A stretch of DNA of 64,000 nucleotides from Barnesiella propionica (GCF_025567045.1 NZ_JAOQJK010000010.1:102694-166693), one strand, 5' to 3'. Positions 26,592 through 35,578 are shown, counted from the first letter of the stretch. The notes: generated from the sequence alone by a model not told the origin. Made by a program: numbers and translations.

Positions 26592-28013
26592 ATGAAACAT
26601 TTAGTTTTGATATTCCTGTTGTTAGCCGCTCTTTCAGGCGGTCTGCTGACGAGTTGCATCGAAGATGATTTTTCGAGCAGCCCTAACGATGTGCTTACTT
26701 TTTCGACCGATACGGTACGCTTCGATACGGTATTTACCGACATCGGAACCTCTACCCGTATCTTCAAGGTGTATAACCGGAGCAAAAAATCACTGAATAT
26801 CTCTTCGATAAAACTGGCCGATGCCGGGAATTCGGGATTCTTCATGAACGTGGACGGATTCTCCGGTAAAGAATTATCGGATATAGAAATCAGGGGAAAG
26901 GACAGCCTGTTTATCTATGTAGGGGCGAATATAAATCCTACGGACAGGAATAACCCCATACTCATAAGAGATTCCATCGTTTTCATGACCAACGGAGTAA
27001 GACAGGATGTAAAACTGATGGCTTACGGGCAGGACGTAATTATCAAACGGGGAGAGACTATTACCGGGAATACCGTACTGAATGCGGAACGCCCTTACCT
27101 TATCTACGATAGTCTGGTCGTAGCACCGAATGCGGAACTTCAGCTTTCCCCCGGCGCAACCCTGCATTTCCATGATAAAGCGAAATTTATCGTTCAGGGA
27201 CGGCTTATCTCGGAAGGTACTCGGGAAAAAACGGTTACACTGCGGGGCGACCGCCTCGACCGGCTGTTTTCCAATCTGCCGTACGATTGGACCCCCGGTC
27301 AATGGGATGGCATATACTTTAAAGAAGAAAGCTACGGGAACCGGATGATATATACCTCGGTAAGAGGTACTACGAACGGCATTCAACTGGATTCCTGCGA
27401 TACGGACCGGATGAAACTGGAAATAGGAAACTCCGTTATGCGGAACGCTACGAAAAATCTGTTTACAGGGACCGAATGCCAAACTTATTCCTGGAACAGC
27501 GAATTCTCTAATGCCGGCGGATCTGTCGTAGCGTTAATCGGAGGTAAACATGAATTCACCCATTGTACGATCGTCAACTATAATATATTCAGTGTCATTC
27601 TATCCCCTATAGTTTCCATGTCGCGTCTCATCCCAGAGGATGGGGCTCCCGCAGAAACACAATGGCTCAAAGCCTCTTTCAACAATTGTATAGTCACAGG
27701 AAACACATCCGAAATAGATCCGGGCGATTTAACCGGAACAGAAATTCATTTAAACAATTGCCTGTTGCGGGCAAACGGTTCGGACGATGCCAACTTCATG
27801 AATACGGTATGGACAGGCAAGCCTTACTTTATAGCGACAGGAGACGATTATATTTTCGATTTCCGGATAGCTTCGGATAAGTCGGACGCTATCGGGAATG
27901 GTAATCCACTCTATTGCAAACCTCCGCTCGATACAGATATGTACGGGAACAGCCGTTTTTCATCTGTAGATATCGGGGCTTACCAATATCTACCGGGCGA
28001 AGAAAAAGAATAA
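26592..28013 (+). CDS. Lipoprotein with right-handed beta-helix repeats
   Basis: The 473-aa product has lipoprotein Cys22 (GLLTSCIEDD), followed by an acidic residue pair, and a beta-sandwich N-terminal domain (VFTDIGTSTRIFKVYNRSKKSLNI). From about residue 160 it reads like a right-handed beta-helix (LVVAPNAELQLSPGATLHF, AKFIVQGRLISEGT, GIQLDSC, FTHCTIVNYNIFSVI, NNCIVTGNTSEI, LNNCLLRANGSD) and ends with DIGAYQY, as in choice-of-anchor/polysaccharide-binding proteins. It is probably a surface protein that binds or modifies glycans; no catalytic residues are identifiable. It is divergent from lpxB. Confidence 0.7.
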   Translation: MKHLVLIFLLLAALSGGLLTSCIEDDFSSSPNDVLTFSTDTVRFDTVFTDIGTSTRIFKVYNRSKKSLNISSIKLADAGNSGFFMNVDGFSGKELSDIEIRGKDSLFIYVGANINPTDRNNPILIRDSIVFMTNGVRQDVKLMAYGQDVIIKRGETITGNTVLNAERPYLIYDSLVVAPNAELQLSPGATLHFHDKAKFIVQGRLISEGTREKTVTLRGDRLDRLFSNLPYDWTPGQWDGIYFKEESYGNRMIYTSVRGTTNGIQLDSCDTDRMKLEIGNSVMRNATKNLFTGTECQTYSWNSEFSNAGGSVVALIGGKHEFTHCTIVNYNIFSVILSPIVSMSRLIPEDGAPAETQWLKASFNNCIVTGNTSEIDPGDLTGTEIHLNNCLLRANGSDDANFMNTVWTGKPYFIATGDDYIFDFRIASDKSDAIGNGNPLYCKPPLDTDMYGNSRFSSVDIGAYQYLPGEEKE

Positions 28014-28155
28014 ATTTGCGATCCGTTATACCTCACCAGACAGTTTAAATAAAGCAGCCTGATTTTTTACTGTCATACAAATTTGACTTTCTCCGGTAAA
28101 AACAAAATCTCGTTCTGTTTTTATTCATTATTTTGAGTTATACAAAAAATTTAAT

Positions 28156-28163
28156 TATATTTG
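28156..28163 (+). promoter_or_regulatory. -7 element for the first transglutaminase-like gene
   Basis: TATATTTG matches TAnnTTTG 19 bp before the ATG at 28182. It overlaps the TTG at 28161 that could be read as an upstream start, which excludes that start. Confidence 0.65.
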
Positions 28164-28181
28164 TATTACAACCTTAAAATA

Positions 28182-29462
28182 ATGAAATACCGCCATTCTA
28201 TATTACTACTACTCAGTGTATTCCTGTTTGTAACAGGAATTTCGGGGCAGACACGGCTTCCCTCATTCCTCCCTCCCCAGCCGGCACCGTTGCTGCCTCC
28301 GGTCACGATAGGAAGCCCGCACGAAGAGACTGTCCCTATATCGCAGCCGGAAAATTCCGCTTCCCGCAATCAGGCAGATATGTTCGAGAACGAACGGGGA
28401 GAGATACAGCTTAGGAATGCAAAGAACCGGCAGATAATAAACGAAATATACCGTTCTGAAGCTTTTATCCGGTACGAACTTCCGTCCAGGGAATGGATGC
28501 AGGGAACGGAATTCTACCGCGATGCCGCGGGTATGCTATCCGGTATGCTCAGGGGTGATATACCCGTTAATATAAAAGACGCCGTATTCATGGTAGAAAA
28601 TGCTTATTTCGGAAACACGCTGGACAGGAATACGTACGACAAAGCCATCGGAGATATAATACGAACAGCCCGGGAAAAAGCAAAAGAAGACTGCCATGAC
28701 TGGAACAATCCCGTAACGAGAAACATCATGCTTTTCAGGGCGATGTCCGATACATTAAGGCTAAAGAACCGTTCCCGGGAAAGTACGCTGATATCTTATC
28801 CTTTCAGGTATGATTTCGAAGATACCAAAGGGGAAAAAGAGTGGTCTAAAATGTTCGTGAATAAACTGCTGGCTACCCGTACAGGGCAATGCCACTCATT
28901 GCCGCTGCTCTACCTTATTCTTTGCGAAGAGACCGGAACCGAAGCATTCCCGGCCTATTCCCCCTCCCACATGTATGTAAAATTCCGGGATAACACTGGA
29001 ACATGGCATAATCTGGAACTCACCAACGGACGCGTCGTCAGCGACGCATTTATCGCAGGCTCCGGGTTCATAACGGCGGAAGCGATAAAAAACGGCACCT
29101 ATATGTCGCCCCAAAGCCGGAAGCAAACGGTCGCCCAGTGCCTGGCGGATCTGGCTATGGGATATTCCCGTAAATTCGGTTTCGACGGATTTACAGAGCA
29201 GTGTACCGATTCCATCCTGAAATACGACCCCGAAAATTTATCGGGATGGGTACTCAGGTCCAACTACCTGACCTTGCTGTTCGACTACACCGTCAGACAG
29301 GCAGGACGTCCCCATCCCGAAGTCCTCAAAACACGTTTCCCCCGGATATACGATTTATGGCAAAAGCGCGATGAAACATACCGCAGGATCGACAGCCGGG
29401 GATTCCGGGAAATACCTCAGGAAATATACGAAACATGGAGGAAAAACATGGTGAAAGAATAA
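28182..29462 (+). CDS. Secreted transglutaminase-like protein flanking the RHS toxin
   Basis: The 426-aa product has a signal peptide and a Pro-rich N-terminus (~residues 25-60). The core carries Cys237 (TGQCHSL), His263 (SPSHMYV) and Glu279 (HNLELTNG), a C-H-E variant of the transglutaminase-like triad as in SirB1-type proteins. The protein is paralogous to the one encoded at 31855-32910 (shared YDF[ED]D, MFV[NS]KLLA, C[QV]/[AI]xCL[AV]DLA.GY segments and C-terminal [FY]R[ER]IP). An RHS-core/JAB toxin-like gene starts 60 bp downstream. Its role may be processing or cross-linking; the link is positional. Confidence 0.68.
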   Translation: MKYRHSILLLLSVFLFVTGISGQTRLPSFLPPQPAPLLPPVTIGSPHEETVPISQPENSASRNQADMFENERGEIQLRNAKNRQIINEIYRSEAFIRYELPSREWMQGTEFYRDAAGMLSGMLRGDIPVNIKDAVFMVENAYFGNTLDRNTYDKAIGDIIRTAREKAKEDCHDWNNPVTRNIMLFRAMSDTLRLKNRSRESTLISYPFRYDFEDTKGEKEWSKMFVNKLLATRTGQCHSLPLLYLILCEETGTEAFPAYSPSHMYVKFRDNTGTWHNLELTNGRVVSDAFIAGSGFITAEAIKNGTYMSPQSRKQTVAQCLADLAMGYSRKFGFDGFTEQCTDSILKYDPENLSGWVLRSNYLTLLFDYTVRQAGRPHPEVLKTRFPRIYDLWQKRDETYRRIDSRGFREIPQEIYETWRKNMVKE

Positions 29463-29522
29463 ACAAAGAAAATATAAAAATATCCGCTATTCCGGAAATA
29501 AAAAAGACTAAAATACAATTAT

Positions 29523-30476
29523 ATGAAAAGAATATTATCGCTCGCGCTCACACTGTTCATTATAAACGGCGTACACGCACAGGACATATTCCGGCTGCAC
29601 GGGTTTGAAAAAGAAACCCTCACCCTGAGCAAAGGACGGTATCCCGAAACATTCAATCAGGAAGAAACCGTGCAGATAGGAACCGTACTGCTGGATACAC
29701 GATCGGGGAAAATAGTCTGTTTGCTTTCCGATGATACGACGGCCGCCGCTTATCAGGGAGAGATATCCAGCCGGTTCCTTTCCATAGATCCTCTCTGCGA
29801 GAAATACCCCTGGATCAGTCCTTATGCCTATTGTGCCAATAATCCCATGAGATTCGTGGATACCGACGGAATGGATATTTACAGGTACGACAACGAAACG
29901 GGAAACCTTATCTTAGCCGTAAAGAACGAAGATAAATATGACCAGATAGGAAAATTCTCTTATGACAAAAAGAACGATACGTATACCTTAAAGACCGACA
30001 AAAGGGGAAATGCAAAAACACAAATAGATAATATAGAAAAGGGAATCTTAAAAGACGGTATCAATTTTATGACCAACCATAACGTAATAGATATAGGGGG
30101 AGAAAACCAGGCCTCGGTGGGAGGTTTCGAATCTTTTATTACGCAATTCTCCGATTTTGTCGGAAAAGAGATCGGCGGATATTATCTGACGGATAAAGGG
30201 GGGAGCGATATCAAATACATAGGAGTAGCTCCTTACAGGAATAATAAATATGACGAGGCTAAAAGCTCTTTTATGCTATACCGGGCAAGACCCGACCTGT
30301 ATAATAAAGCGGAACATAATACCGATTTTCATACCCATCCCAGATTTGCGGCGGAAAGCGACAAACTACAATCGTCAAGAAAGGACATAGCCAGAAAAAA
30401 CCAAACACAAGAATATCATTCCCAAGTAAAAAGATTTATCATTCTGACAACCGGTTATCCAACCATAGAATATTAA
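29523..30476 (+). CDS. Sec-secreted RHS-core protein with a C-terminal JAB-like metalloprotease toxin
   Basis: The 317-aa product has a signal peptide (ending VHAQD). The N-terminal ~60 residues (TVQIGTVLLDTRSGKIVCLL) resemble a family I recall as small Bacteroidetes RHS-core proteins. Residues ~95-120 are the RHS core, SSRFLSIDPLCEKYPWISPYAY followed by NNPMRFVDTDG. The C-terminal ~190 residues are the variable domain; it has a JAMM-like motif, His270-x-His272-Pro then Ser285-x-x-Asp288 (DFHTHPRF ... SRKD), and a Glu in KEIGGYY. It lacks YD repeats. The lipoprotein gene 5 bp downstream is a likely immunity gene. The peptidase activity and target are inferred. Confidence 0.72.
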   Translation: MKRILSLALTLFIINGVHAQDIFRLHGFEKETLTLSKGRYPETFNQEETVQIGTVLLDTRSGKIVCLLSDDTTAAAYQGEISSRFLSIDPLCEKYPWISPYAYCANNPMRFVDTDGMDIYRYDNETGNLILAVKNEDKYDQIGKFSYDKKNDTYTLKTDKRGNAKTQIDNIEKGILKDGINFMTNHNVIDIGGENQASVGGFESFITQFSDFVGKEIGGYYLTDKGGSDIKYIGVAPYRNNKYDEAKSSFMLYRARPDLYNKAEHNTDFHTHPRFAAESDKLQSSRKDIARKNQTQEYHSQVKRFIILTTGYPTIEY

Positions 30477-30480
30477 TATC

Positions 30481-31047
30481 ATGAAAGCATCCAATTCCAT
30501 ACTCATTATTTTTATCCTACTTATCTGCAGTTGCTCCCCATGGAAACAACTTCTCGTATCGAAAGGAGGAACGAACGAAGCCATTGAAAATGCCATAACC
30601 GATTTTATGAACACCTGCTACCTAAGAAATGACGACAGTATTTTTTCAATACGTATATATATAGATAATAAAGACATATTAGGAGTAAGTATTTTTGGAA
30701 GGAATGAATATAAACATTTTCCAGGATCCAATGATAAAATCGGCTCTTATTCAAAAGGTATCCCAAACAAATATATGATTGTGGACGGAAAATTGTTCTA
30801 TTGGAAAAGCGATACACTTCCCCATATCATCACCAGAGAGATGGTAGACGTATTACAAAAATACAACCATATAGACTCCATGAACGTGGACAGTTTTGTT
30901 GCCATTCCCGCATCCGGAATATCCGAAAAGAAAAAAGGAGCTGACTACTATTTCTGCAAGAACAACCTGAAAAATTATAAAAAAGTAGTTACAAACAAAG
31001 CGATGGGATGGTATAAACAACCGAAACTGGACTGTGATAAAAAATAG
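30481..31047 (+). CDS. Putative immunity lipoprotein 1
   Basis: The 188-aa product has a lipoprotein signal (FILLICSCSPW, lipobox LLICSC). The mature part is unrelated to any family I recognise: a helical segment (TNEAIENAITDFMNTCYLRN), then strands. It starts 5 bp after the toxin stop, as immunity genes usually do. Periplasmic anchoring would suit protection against a Sec-secreted toxin. It is 94 % identical to the second copy by eye, with 11 differences, most of them in residues ~55-75. The function is inferred from position. Confidence 0.6.
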   Translation: MKASNSILIIFILLICSCSPWKQLLVSKGGTNEAIENAITDFMNTCYLRNDDSIFSIRIYIDNKDILGVSIFGRNEYKHFPGSNDKIGSYSKGIPNKYMIVDGKLFYWKSDTLPHIITREMVDVLQKYNHIDSMNVDSFVAIPASGISEKKKGADYYFCKNNLKNYKKVVTNKAMGWYKQPKLDCDKK

Positions 31048-31166
31048 CTTAATTGTAATTTTCATCAAAAATTATCTACAAAAAAACCAAACACATGAAT
31101 ATCATCCCCAAGTAAAAAGATTTATCATTCTGACAACCGGTTATCCAACCATAGAATATTAATATC

Positions 31167-31733
31167 ATGAAAGCATCCAATTCCATACTCATTATTTTTA
31201 TCCTACTTATCTGCAGTTGCTCCCCATGGAAACAACTTCTCGTATCGAAAGGAGGAACGAACGAAGCCATTGAAAATGCCATAACCGATTTTATGAACAC
31301 CTGTTATCTAAGAAATGACGACAGTATTTTTTCCATATATGCATACATAGACGATAAAGACATATTAGGAGTAAGTATTTTCGGACAGGACAAAGATAAA
31401 CTTTTTCCCGGATCTAACGATAAAATCGGCTCTTATTCAAAAGGTATCCCAAACAAATATATGATTGTGGACGGAAAATTATTCTATTGGTGGAGCGATA
31501 CACTTCCCCATATCATCACCAAAGAGATGGTAGACGTATTACAAAAATACAACCATATAGACTCCATGAACGTGGACAGTTTTGTTGCCATTCCCGCATC
31601 CGGAATATCCGAAAAGAAAAAAGGAGCTGACTACTATTTCTGCAAGAACAACCTGAAAAATTATAAAAAAGTAGTTACAAACAAAGCGATGGGATGGTAT
31701 AAACAACCGGAACTGGACTGTGATAAAAAATAA
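31167..31733 (+). CDS. Putative immunity lipoprotein 2 (tandem paralogue)
   Basis: It is the second copy, also 188 aa. Differences from copy 1 lie in IRIYIDNK/IYAYIDDK, GRNEYKHF/GQDKDKLF, KSD/WSD, ITRE/ITKE and PKLD/PELD; the last 90 residues are nearly unchanged. The gene has no intact toxin upstream, only a toxin tail remnant, so it looks like an orphan immunity gene. It may protect against a related toxin variant carried by other strains. That interpretation is inferred. Confidence 0.6.
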   Translation: MKASNSILIIFILLICSCSPWKQLLVSKGGTNEAIENAITDFMNTCYLRNDDSIFSIYAYIDDKDILGVSIFGQDKDKLFPGSNDKIGSYSKGIPNKYMIVDGKLFYWWSDTLPHIITKEMVDVLQKYNHIDSMNVDSFVAIPASGISEKKKGADYYFCKNNLKNYKKVVTNKAMGWYKQPELDCDKK

Positions 31734-31771
31734 TTTAATCGTAGTTTTGATTAAAAAATACCGATAAAAAA

Positions 31772-31853
31772 GAATGACACAAAAATATCATCTCCAAGTA
31801 AAAAGATTTATTATACTGACAACCGGTTAATTAACCCATAAAGTATTAATTAG
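31772..31853 (+). repeat. Third, diverged toxin-tail copy
   Basis: The segment ending in CAAGTAAAAAGATTTATTAT then ACTGACAACCGGTTAATTAA keeps the toxin-end sequence with several changes and a stop. It sits where the ATG-proximal region of an immunity gene would start, but the next gene is a transglutaminase-like protein. Confidence 0.75.
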
Positions 31854-31854
31854 C

Positions 31855-32910
31855 ATGAAAAAAATTCTTATAAATATAATAACGCTGTTACTTTTCCAGC
31901 CGTTAGCGGCTCAGTTACCCGATACCTACGAGAAAGCTTACGATTTTCTGAATAAAATGCTGGAAAACGAAATACCTCCAGATTTTACGAATGCGGTTTT
32001 TGCAACGGAGAACGCTTATTATGACGGTGCTTTAAATACAGACGAACTGAACGAAGAACTGGATATATTATTAAGACTGACAAAAATGATATCCAGTTCA
32101 CCCCTCATTGATTATAATGGCACCGATAAAGATAATGTTATCATGCACTCATCGCTGTTTAAAATTCTTACCGACAGCATCGCAATTTCTCTGGATTCCA
32201 CTCATATTATGGTACATTTGCCTTATACGTACGATTTTGACGACGTATGGGGTGAAACAGACTGGTCTCAAATGTTCGTCTCTAAATTATTAGCAAGCGG
32301 AACAGGCAACTGCCATTCTCTTCCTTATTTGTATAAGATATTATCGGACGAACTGGGCATACCCTGTTACCTCGCTTATGCTCCCAATCATATATATATC
32401 AAACTATTTTCGGAAATGACCGGGTGGTATAATACAGAACTTACCAGCGCTACTTTCCCGGTAGATGCCTGGATCATGGCATCGGGATATATAAATACCG
32501 AAGCCATTTGTAACAATTTATATATGGATACCGTCAATACCCGGCAGGCTATTGCAAATTGCCTGGTAGACCTGGCGCACGGTTACCGGCATAAATACGG
32601 CAACCAAAACCCCGATTTTATCATAAAATGTTGCAATACGGCTCTTAAATATCATAAGACAAACGCCAATGCCATCCTGACAAAAGCGGAAGCGGGAAAG
32701 TCATATATACAATCATTAATGAAAGAAAAACAGGTTCGAAAAGCAGAAGATCTATTTGAAGATGTTTCCATAAAAAAAATGTATCTGGAGATAGAAAAAA
32801 CATACGCCGACTTATATCGTCTGGGTTACCGGAGAATACCTGAAAAAATGTATATGGAATGGATAGGAAGTTTGAGAAACGAACCGAACAAGTATCCGGC
32901 AGGCCAATAA
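31855..32910 (+). CDS. Second transglutaminase-like protein, paralogue of the 28.2-kb gene
   Basis: The 351-aa product has a signal peptide (ending LAAQLPD) and the same triad as its paralogue: Cys153 (TGNCHSL), His179 (APNHIYI) and Glu195 (YNTELTS). It lacks the Pro-rich N-terminal part of the first protein. Its ATG occupies the place of an immunity gene after the third toxin tail, and together with the 28.2-kb gene it brackets the toxin and immunity cassette. Both copies keep their catalytic residues, so both may be active. A palindromic terminator lies 14 bp downstream. Confidence 0.68.
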   Translation: MKKILINIITLLLFQPLAAQLPDTYEKAYDFLNKMLENEIPPDFTNAVFATENAYYDGALNTDELNEELDILLRLTKMISSSPLIDYNGTDKDNVIMHSSLFKILTDSIAISLDSTHIMVHLPYTYDFDDVWGETDWSQMFVSKLLASGTGNCHSLPYLYKILSDELGIPCYLAYAPNHIYIKLFSEMTGWYNTELTSATFPVDAWIMASGYINTEAICNNLYMDTVNTRQAIANCLVDLAHGYRHKYGNQNPDFIIKCCNTALKYHKTNANAILTKAEAGKSYIQSLMKEKQVRKAEDLFEDVSIKKMYLEIEKTYADLYRLGYRRIPEKMYMEWIGSLRNEPNKYPAGQ

Positions 32911-32923
32911 TAAATAAAAACGG

Positions 32924-32957
32924 AACGCATGCCAATAGCATTCATTTGGCATGCGTT
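32924..32957. terminator. Bidirectional terminator
   Basis: AACGCATGCCAA at 32924-32935 pairs perfectly with TTGGCATGCGTT at 32946-32957, between convergent genes. Confidence 0.7.
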
Positions 32958-32982
32958 GCATAATAATATTCCAAAAGAAAGA

Positions 32983-33822
32983 TCAGTTATGCCGGGCTTC
33001 CTCCAACAGCTTGCCGAGGCTTTCAAGATTTTCTAAAATAACGTCGGGACGGGGATCGGCACGCTCTCCCGTTTCCCGGGCTGTTTCTCCCGAAAGAACC
33101 AGTACCCCAAGAGTATGCGCCCGGTGCGCCATAAGCAAATCGGTATATACCCGGTCGCCCACCATGGCTACCTGGGAAGGTTCCAAACGATGGCGGTTCA
33201 ATATACCCGTAAGCATATTAGGATCGGGTTTCCCCATTACGATATCCGGCTTGCGGCCGGTCGCATATTCCAACGCGGCACAAATAGAACCGCAATCCAC
33301 CAATACGGTAGGCTCGTCCGTAGGACATATCCGGTCGGGATTTGTCGCTATATAAGTTTTTCCCTGCTCTATCCACCAGGCCGCCCTGCACATCCGCTTA
33401 TATACAAGCGTACTGTCGAATGCAACTACCACGGCATCGGGTACGTCGCATGCATTTTCCCCTACTGACACGAACCCGGCTCTTTCAAACTCTCCGATCA
33501 TGCTGGGCGTACCTAATATAAATAACCGCCTGTATGCAGGGAAATGAGTTTTAATATAATCTATCGTCGCTAAAGCTGTCGTATATAATTCTTCGGGGGC
33601 CGCCTTTATACCCATCTGTGACAAATGATTTAAATAATCGTCACAGCTTCTGGAAGGATTATTAGTCAGAAACGAATAACCGATACCCATTCTTTTCAAC
33701 TTATCCAGAAAAGGAATAGTAAAAGGAAATAGAGTGCCTCCTTTATAAATGGTACCGTCCATATCTAATGCGACATGTTTGATGCGGGCCGCACGTTCGA
33801 GTATCTTTTTATCGAAATTCAT
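32983..33822 (-). CDS. HAD-IIA family phosphatase, NagD/UmpH type
   Basis: The 279-aa product has the DxD motif in ALDMDGTIYKGGTLF, the substrate-cap segment YSFLTNNPSRS, a conserved Lys region (GKPDPNML) and GDRVYTDLLMAHRAHTLGVLVLSGET (motif IV). It follows the antiporter gene by 14 bp and probably shares its transcript. Together with the glycerol-3-phosphate-type antiporter it may dephosphorylate an imported sugar or glycerol phosphate; the substrate is not known. The length fits the family. Confidence 0.85.
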   Translation of the reverse strand: MNFDKKILERAARIKHVALDMDGTIYKGGTLFPFTIPFLDKLKRMGIGYSFLTNNPSRSCDDYLNHLSQMGIKAAPEELYTTALATIDYIKTHFPAYRRLFILGTPSMIGEFERAGFVSVGENACDVPDAVVVAFDSTLVYKRMCRAAWWIEQGKTYIATNPDRICPTDEPTVLVDCGSICAALEYATGRKPDIVMGKPDPNMLTGILNRHRLEPSQVAMVGDRVYTDLLMAHRAHTLGVLVLSGETARETGERADPRPDVILENLESLGKLLEEARHN

Positions 33823-33836
33823 AGTCTCAATTGTTT

Positions 33837-35192
33837 TTAAACTTGTTCTTCTTCATAACCATCGGCTTTCGCATTCCACATCATCAGGAACACGAGCATG
33901 CCTATTACCGCAATACCTATCATGGCCATATAGGCATATCCCCAACCGCAATGCTGGGCCAGCGCACCCAGACCTACACCCGATACAATAGTACTGGCAT
34001 AACCGAACAGTCCGGTAAAGCCATTAGCCGTAGCGGCAGCACGTTTCGTAGCCTGGTTAGCAGCAGCTATGCCGATAAGGGCCTGGGGACCGTATATACA
34101 AAAACCGGCGGCACACAGCGAAGCGAACAAAAGCCATACGGGAGCTCCTGAGGGTAATTGCCAGAATATAAAGATAAACAAGGCGGAGCCTAACATACAA
34201 AATACACAGGTACGGTGGGCACGTCCTTTCAGGAATTTATCGGTAGCCCAGCCGGAGAACAGCATACCCAGAATTCCCGATATTTCAAACAGTGCTACCA
34301 GCCAGCCGGCATTCTCCAAAGACAGTCCTTTTGACTGGCTTAAAAGGGTAGGTCCCCAATCCAACACAGAGAAGCGAACGATATATACGAAAAAATTGGC
34401 TATCGCCAGAATCCATATCAAAGGATTACCGAAAACTTTACGCCTTAAAAACGCTTTGTTCTCAGCCGAAGTTTCTTTTTTACCATCTTTTTTATACTCT
34501 GCTCCGGTTCCCGGTATTTCCGGCAGACCTACCGACGTAGGGGTATCACGTAAAGCGATAAATAAAACAATGGCTCCTGCAAAAGAAATCGCTGCCGGAA
34601 TAAAAAAACAATATTTCCATCCCCCGGCTCCGTAATGTCCCATTATATATCCGCACAGGATAACGACCAGCCCTGCACCGATGGAATGAGAGGTATTCCA
34701 TACCGACATTTTCGTCGCCAGCTCTTTAGGGGGAATCCAATGTGTGAGCAACCGGGCACAGGGAGGAAAACCCGTCCCCTGCAAGAAACCATTCAAAACC
34801 CACATAACCCCCATGAAAAGAATCATCGCCTGCATCTGGTTTTTGCCGATACCCCATCCCAGTAACGTTCCGGACACGGATTCCGCAAAACCGAATGCAA
34901 AATTCACCAAAGCACACAATGCAAGGCCTATTGCCATATAATAGCGGGCATTCATCCTGTCTGCCAGTATTCCGTTCACAAAACGGGACAAACCGTAGAC
35001 CAGACCGTTCAACGTAAGAAAAAGCCCCAGGCTGGTTTTTGTAATGCCCAGGTCGGTTTCCATACCCGGCATAGCCAGGCTAAAGTTCTTTCTTACAAAA
35101 TAAAACAAGGCATAGCCTACCATCGTAGCGATAATCGTCCGCGTCTGCCAATATTTAAACCGTTTGGAGGTATCCTGATCCATATGCTCCAT
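33837..35192 (-). CDS. MFS organophosphate:phosphate antiporter, GlpT/UhpT type
   Basis: The 451-aa product has twelve hydrophobic helices and OPA-family motifs: YALFYFVRKNFSLAMPGM near the start, SRFVNGILADRMNARYYMAIG, VLNGFLQGTGFPPCARLLTHW in helices 4-5, and WKYCFFIPAAISFAGA. It is likely to exchange glycerol-3-phosphate or a sugar phosphate for inorganic phosphate at the inner membrane. It lies between a HAD phosphatase and a DeoR-type regulator on the same strand. A second Met three codons in is an alternative start. Confidence 0.85.
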   Translation of the reverse strand: MEHMDQDTSKRFKYWQTRTIIATMVGYALFYFVRKNFSLAMPGMETDLGITKTSLGLFLTLNGLVYGLSRFVNGILADRMNARYYMAIGLALCALVNFAFGFAESVSGTLLGWGIGKNQMQAMILFMGVMWVLNGFLQGTGFPPCARLLTHWIPPKELATKMSVWNTSHSIGAGLVVILCGYIMGHYGAGGWKYCFFIPAAISFAGAIVLFIALRDTPTSVGLPEIPGTGAEYKKDGKKETSAENKAFLRRKVFGNPLIWILAIANFFVYIVRFSVLDWGPTLLSQSKGLSLENAGWLVALFEISGILGMLFSGWATDKFLKGRAHRTCVFCMLGSALFIFIFWQLPSGAPVWLLFASLCAAGFCIYGPQALIGIAAANQATKRAAATANGFTGLFGYASTIVSGVGLGALAQHCGWGYAYMAMIGIAVIGMLVFLMMWNAKADGYEEEQV

Positions 35193-35534
35193 TTTCTTTA
35201 TCTATTTTGATTTAACTCCTCTCTGTTATATGAAAAGTCTCTTCTATTATCAAGACAATCGCAACATATACAATACGCTTCACATACTACGCAATAAGCA
35301 ACCATTATTTCTTCTGAAAGGAATCTCTTCCATACTTCCGAAAAACATTATTGTTCTCATATATTAGATTTTAAATTACGATTATATGATGTTCCTATTT
35401 TCGTTTATAATTACTTTCAATATTTATTCGCAATCAAATATACATAAAAAGAAACCAACACCACACCTTTTGTTTCTTTTATTAACAAAATATATTCATT
35501 CAAAAATATTTTGTTTATATTTATTAAATAAAAA
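35193..35534. other. AT-rich intergenic stretch between DeoR terminator and antiporter
   Basis: About 340 bp hold the probable promoter of the antiporter gene. I see no ORF and no clear TAnnTTTG that I can assign with confidence. Confidence 0.45.
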
Positions 35535-35554
35535 AAGCCTTTAAAAAAAGGCTT
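35535..35554 (-). terminator. Intrinsic terminator of the DeoR-type regulator
   Basis: On the minus strand, AAGCCTTT pairs with AAAGGCTT and is followed by a TTTTTTT run, 25 bp past the stop. This suggests that the regulator and the antiporter are separate transcripts. Confidence 0.85.
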
Positions 35555-35578
35555 CATAATAATATCGAAACAGATTTC

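Larger units (their letters stand above)
30398..31757 (+). repeat. 686-bp tandem duplication: toxin 3' end plus lipoprotein gene
   Basis: The two lipoprotein genes start 686 bp apart (30481 and 31167). Each is preceded by a near-identical ~85-bp segment that matches the last codons of the toxin gene and the first bases of the lipoprotein gene: ending ACCGGTTATCCAACC then ATAGAATATTAATATC. The second copy at about 31079-31166 is not an open toxin frame. A third, more diverged copy of the tail is at about 31772-31853, just before the second transglutaminase-like gene. The sequence shows the repeats directly; the order of duplication is inferred. Confidence 0.85.

Noticed and set aside
28161..28181. 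TTG start of the first transglutaminase-like gene at 28161
   Set aside because: The codon falls inside the -7 element TATATTTG, so it cannot be in the transcript. The ATG at 28182 is used.
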